Of a DNA stretch of 22,255 bases, positions 20,641 through 22,255 are shown one piece after another. The stretch lies in contig WFRP01000326.1 in the NCBI GenBank assembly GCA_015486505.1, forward strand, positions 1-22,255, read 5' to 3'. The position numbers were made by a program, and so were the translations under genes. Below the pieces are notes generated by a model. The model had not been told where the DNA came from. It worked only from the letters and a program-made list of their open reading frames with translations, and ran no database searches. Every line of letters begins with the position of its first letter. The first letter of the stretch is position 1. This DNA is from Pseudomonadota bacterium (GTDB lineage: Bacteria; Desulfobacterota; Anaeroferrophillalia; Anaeroferrophillales; Tharpellaceae).

Positions 20641-22255
20641 ATGGCAACGGCGACCGATAGCAGCAGTACAATTGACAAGTCCTGTCTGGAACTGATTGAC
20701 ATTCCGGGTTTTATTGTTGATGAAGGTTTTAATATTACCTGGGCGAATAAGAAGTATCTTAAGTTATTTAATCTTAAAGCCAATGAAGTGTTGGGCAAAA
20801 TGACCTGTGAAGAGGTCTGCGGCAACCAGCATTGCGGAACCAAAGATTGTCCTGTAACCAAAGCCAAAAGAATTCATAAAGCGGTTCAGGCCGAGATTAT
20901 TTATAAAGCTGAAGATGGAGAAATAAAATACTTTTCCACCCGGGTGGCGGAGTTGCCGGATAAATCCGGCCATCTTGTTACAATGGACGATATTTCAGAA
21001 TTACGGGCGGTGCAGGCGCATAAACTGCAGCTCGAAAATGATCTTAATATTATCCCGACCCCGATTATGGAGATTGACAAACTCTATAATATTACCTTTA
21101 TGAATCCGGCGGGGGCCGCGGTTGCCGGTTTGCTGCCGGATGAGGTGATCGGTAAAAAATGTTACGATCTTTTCAAAACGCCGCATTGTAAAACCGAAAA
21201 ATGCGCCTGCGCCCGGGCGATGAAAACCGATTCGGTAATCAGTGACCAGACGATCGCCCGCCCGCGGGATGGAGTGATTATTCCGATTAAATACACCGGG
21301 GCCCCGGTCAAGGATGCCAAGGGTAATATCAAAGGGGCGCTCGAGTATATTCTTGATGTCACCGACGAGATGAAAGAGAAACAGGCGGCGGCCGAGAAGG
21401 TTGAAAACCTGAACACGATTCCGACGCCGATCATGGCGATCGATACCGATTTTAATGTCACCTTTATGAATCCGGCCGGGGCCGCGGTCGCCGGGATGAC
21501 TCCGGATGAAGTGGTCGGCAAAAAATGTTACGATCTTTTCAAGACGCCGCATTGTCAAACTGAAAAATGTGCTTGTGCCCGGGCGATGAAAGCTGATTCG
21601 GTAATCAGCGACCAGACCATCGCCCGGCCGGCAGAAGGTGTAATTATGCCGATCCGTTATACCGGTTCGCCGATCAAGGATGCCAAGGGCAATATCAAAG
21701 GGGCGCTGGAATATATCCTTGATGTCACCGACGAGATGAAAGAGAAACAGGCGGCGGCCGAGAAGGTTGAAAACCTGAATACGATTCCGACGCCGATCAT
21801 GGCGATTGACACCGATTTTAATGTCACCTTTATGAATCCGGCCGGGGCCGCGGTTGCCGGGATGACCCCGGATGAGGTGGTCGGCAAAAAATGTTACAAT
21901 CTTTTTAAGACGCCGCATTGCCAGACGGAAAAATGCGCCTGCGCCCGGGCGATGCAGACCGATTCGGTGATCAGTGACCAGACCATTGCCCGGCCGGCCG
22001 AAGGTGTAATTATGCCGATCCGTTATACCGGTTCGCCGATCAAGGATGCCAAGGGTAATATTAAAGGGGCGTTGGAGTATATCCTTGATGTTACCGACGA
22101 GATGAAAGAGAAACAGGCGGCGGCCGAGAAAATCGAAAACCTGAATACGATTCCGACGCCGATTATGGCGATCGATACCGATTTTAATGTCACCTTTATG
22201 AATCCGGCCGGGGCCGCGGTCGCCGGGATGACTCCGGATGAAGTGGTCGGCAAAA
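20641..22255 (+). CDS. tandem PAS-domain sensor protein, probable chemoreceptor (partial, C-terminus beyond window)
   Basis: 538 codons are open from the ATG at 20641 (AGGGAGAG upstream) to the edge. No signal peptide or membrane helix is seen, so it starts as a cytoplasmic sensor. PAS 1 (about 15-120) is divergent. From about residue 133 onward, near-identical PAS units of exactly 122 residues follow one another; three are complete and a fourth is cut by the edge. Each has the core NVTFMNPAGAAVAGMTPDEVVGKKCY and a Cys/His cluster (C174, H182, C183, C188, C190 in the first unit). PAS 1 has its own cluster, C56, C60, C65, C70. Units end in a helix DVTDEMKEKQAAAEKVENL. PAS domains bind small ligands or cofactors; these cysteines suggest a metal, haem or redox centre, which is inference. 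Placement after the CheW gene favours a methyl-accepting chemotaxis protein or a kinase; the deciding C-terminus is not in view. Confidence 0.8.
   Translation, partial: MATATDSSSTIDKSCLELIDIPGFIVDEGFNITWANKKYLKLFNLKANEVLGKMTCEEVCGNQHCGTKDCPVTKAKRIHKAVQAEIIYKAEDGEIKYFSTRVAELPDKSGHLVTMDDISELRAVQAHKLQLENDLNIIPTPIMEIDKLYNITFMNPAGAAVAGLLPDEVIGKKCYDLFKTPHCKTEKCACARAMKTDSVISDQTIARPRDGVIIPIKYTGAPVKDAKGNIKGALEYILDVTDEMKEKQAAAEKVENLNTIPTPIMAIDTDFNVTFMNPAGAAVAGMTPDEVVGKKCYDLFKTPHCQTEKCACARAMKADSVISDQTIARPAEGVIMPIRYTGSPIKDAKGNIKGALEYILDVTDEMKEKQAAAEKVENLNTIPTPIMAIDTDFNVTFMNPAGAAVAGMTPDEVVGKKCYNLFKTPHCQTEKCACARAMQTDSVISDQTIARPAEGVIMPIRYTGSPIKDAKGNIKGALEYILDVTDEMKEKQAAAEKIENLNTIPTPIMAIDTDFNVTFMNPAGAAVAGMTPDEVVGK
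21055..22255 (+). repeat. 366-bp tandem repeat array encoding PAS units
   Basis: The phrase CCGACnCCGATnATGG recurs at 21055, 21421, 21787 and 22153, an exact 366-bp period (122 codons). Units 2, 3 and 4 are nearly identical at the nucleotide level, including silent positions; unit 1 is slightly diverged. The array continues past the window edge. Confidence 0.95.

Noticed and set aside
21001..21918. A 305-codon minus-strand open frame opposite the PAS sensor
   Set aside because: It mirrors the repeat period of the PAS array and has no independent start signal; it is a shadow of the repeated gene.

Overview
The window looks like a piece of a free-living, motile, Gram-negative Desulfobacterota/Deltaproteobacteria-type chromosome of moderate-to-high GC. 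The evidence is several NtrC-type sigma-54 activators, an ECF sigma factor with a zinc-finger anti-sigma factor, an AMIN/TPR envelope protein, a three-domain CheW protein and a multi-PAS sensor whose unusual cysteine-rich PAS units resemble those of anaerobic deltaproteobacterial receptors. The lineage is inferred from gene content, not proven. No rRNA, tRNA, CRISPR array or autonomous transposase was seen.

Layout. Positions 1-2491 (minus) hold most of a large secreted multidomain protein with an alpha/beta-hydrolase nucleophile elbow; its C-terminus lies beyond the left edge. A repeat field (2511-2983) separates it from a minus-strand stress operon: ECF sigma (4755-4225), zinc-finger anti-sigma (4225-3647) and a small periplasmic Spy/CpxP-like protein (3477-2992). 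From 5003 onward everything is on the plus strand. First comes an overlapping three-gene operon: a FleQ/FlrA-like activator with a degenerate receiver (5003-6415), an AMIN-linker-TPR envelope protein (6415-9516) and a FlrC/FleR-like activator (9486-10931). Next is a pseudo-receiver/acidic-linker/C-terminal-helix protein resembling RomR or PopZ in layout (11214-13094), then valS (13386-16064), then an NtrC-type regulator with an intact receiver (16450-17874). Last is a signalling cluster: a small pseudo-receiver-like protein (18426-18872), a triple CheW protein (19090-20607) and a tandem PAS sensor running off the right edge (20641-).

Two repeat families punctuate the non-coding DNA, and every copy of each is in the same orientation. 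Family B has 14-bp perfect terminal inverted repeats (GTAACTATTCAGCC). Three copies are flanked by perfect, mutually different 8-bp target duplications, so it is a genuine non-autonomous transposon, plausibly mobilised by an IS66-like element. Family A (seven copies, about 113-158 bp when complete) forms two or three hairpins, with a bulged long hairpin whose tip shows compensatory change; it forms head-to-tail arrays and abuts or rewrites gene ends. One locus is an A/B chimera.

Regulatory reading (inference): a candidate sigma-54 promoter at 18055-18070 lies between the intact NtrC-type regulator and the pseudo-receiver/CheW/PAS cluster, with a perfect 15-bp inverted repeat about 95 bp upstream as a possible activator site. 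A family B element has since inserted into the leader. In the 5003-10931 operon a FleQ-type and a FlrC-type activator flank an envelope protein in the place where a kinase gene would be expected.
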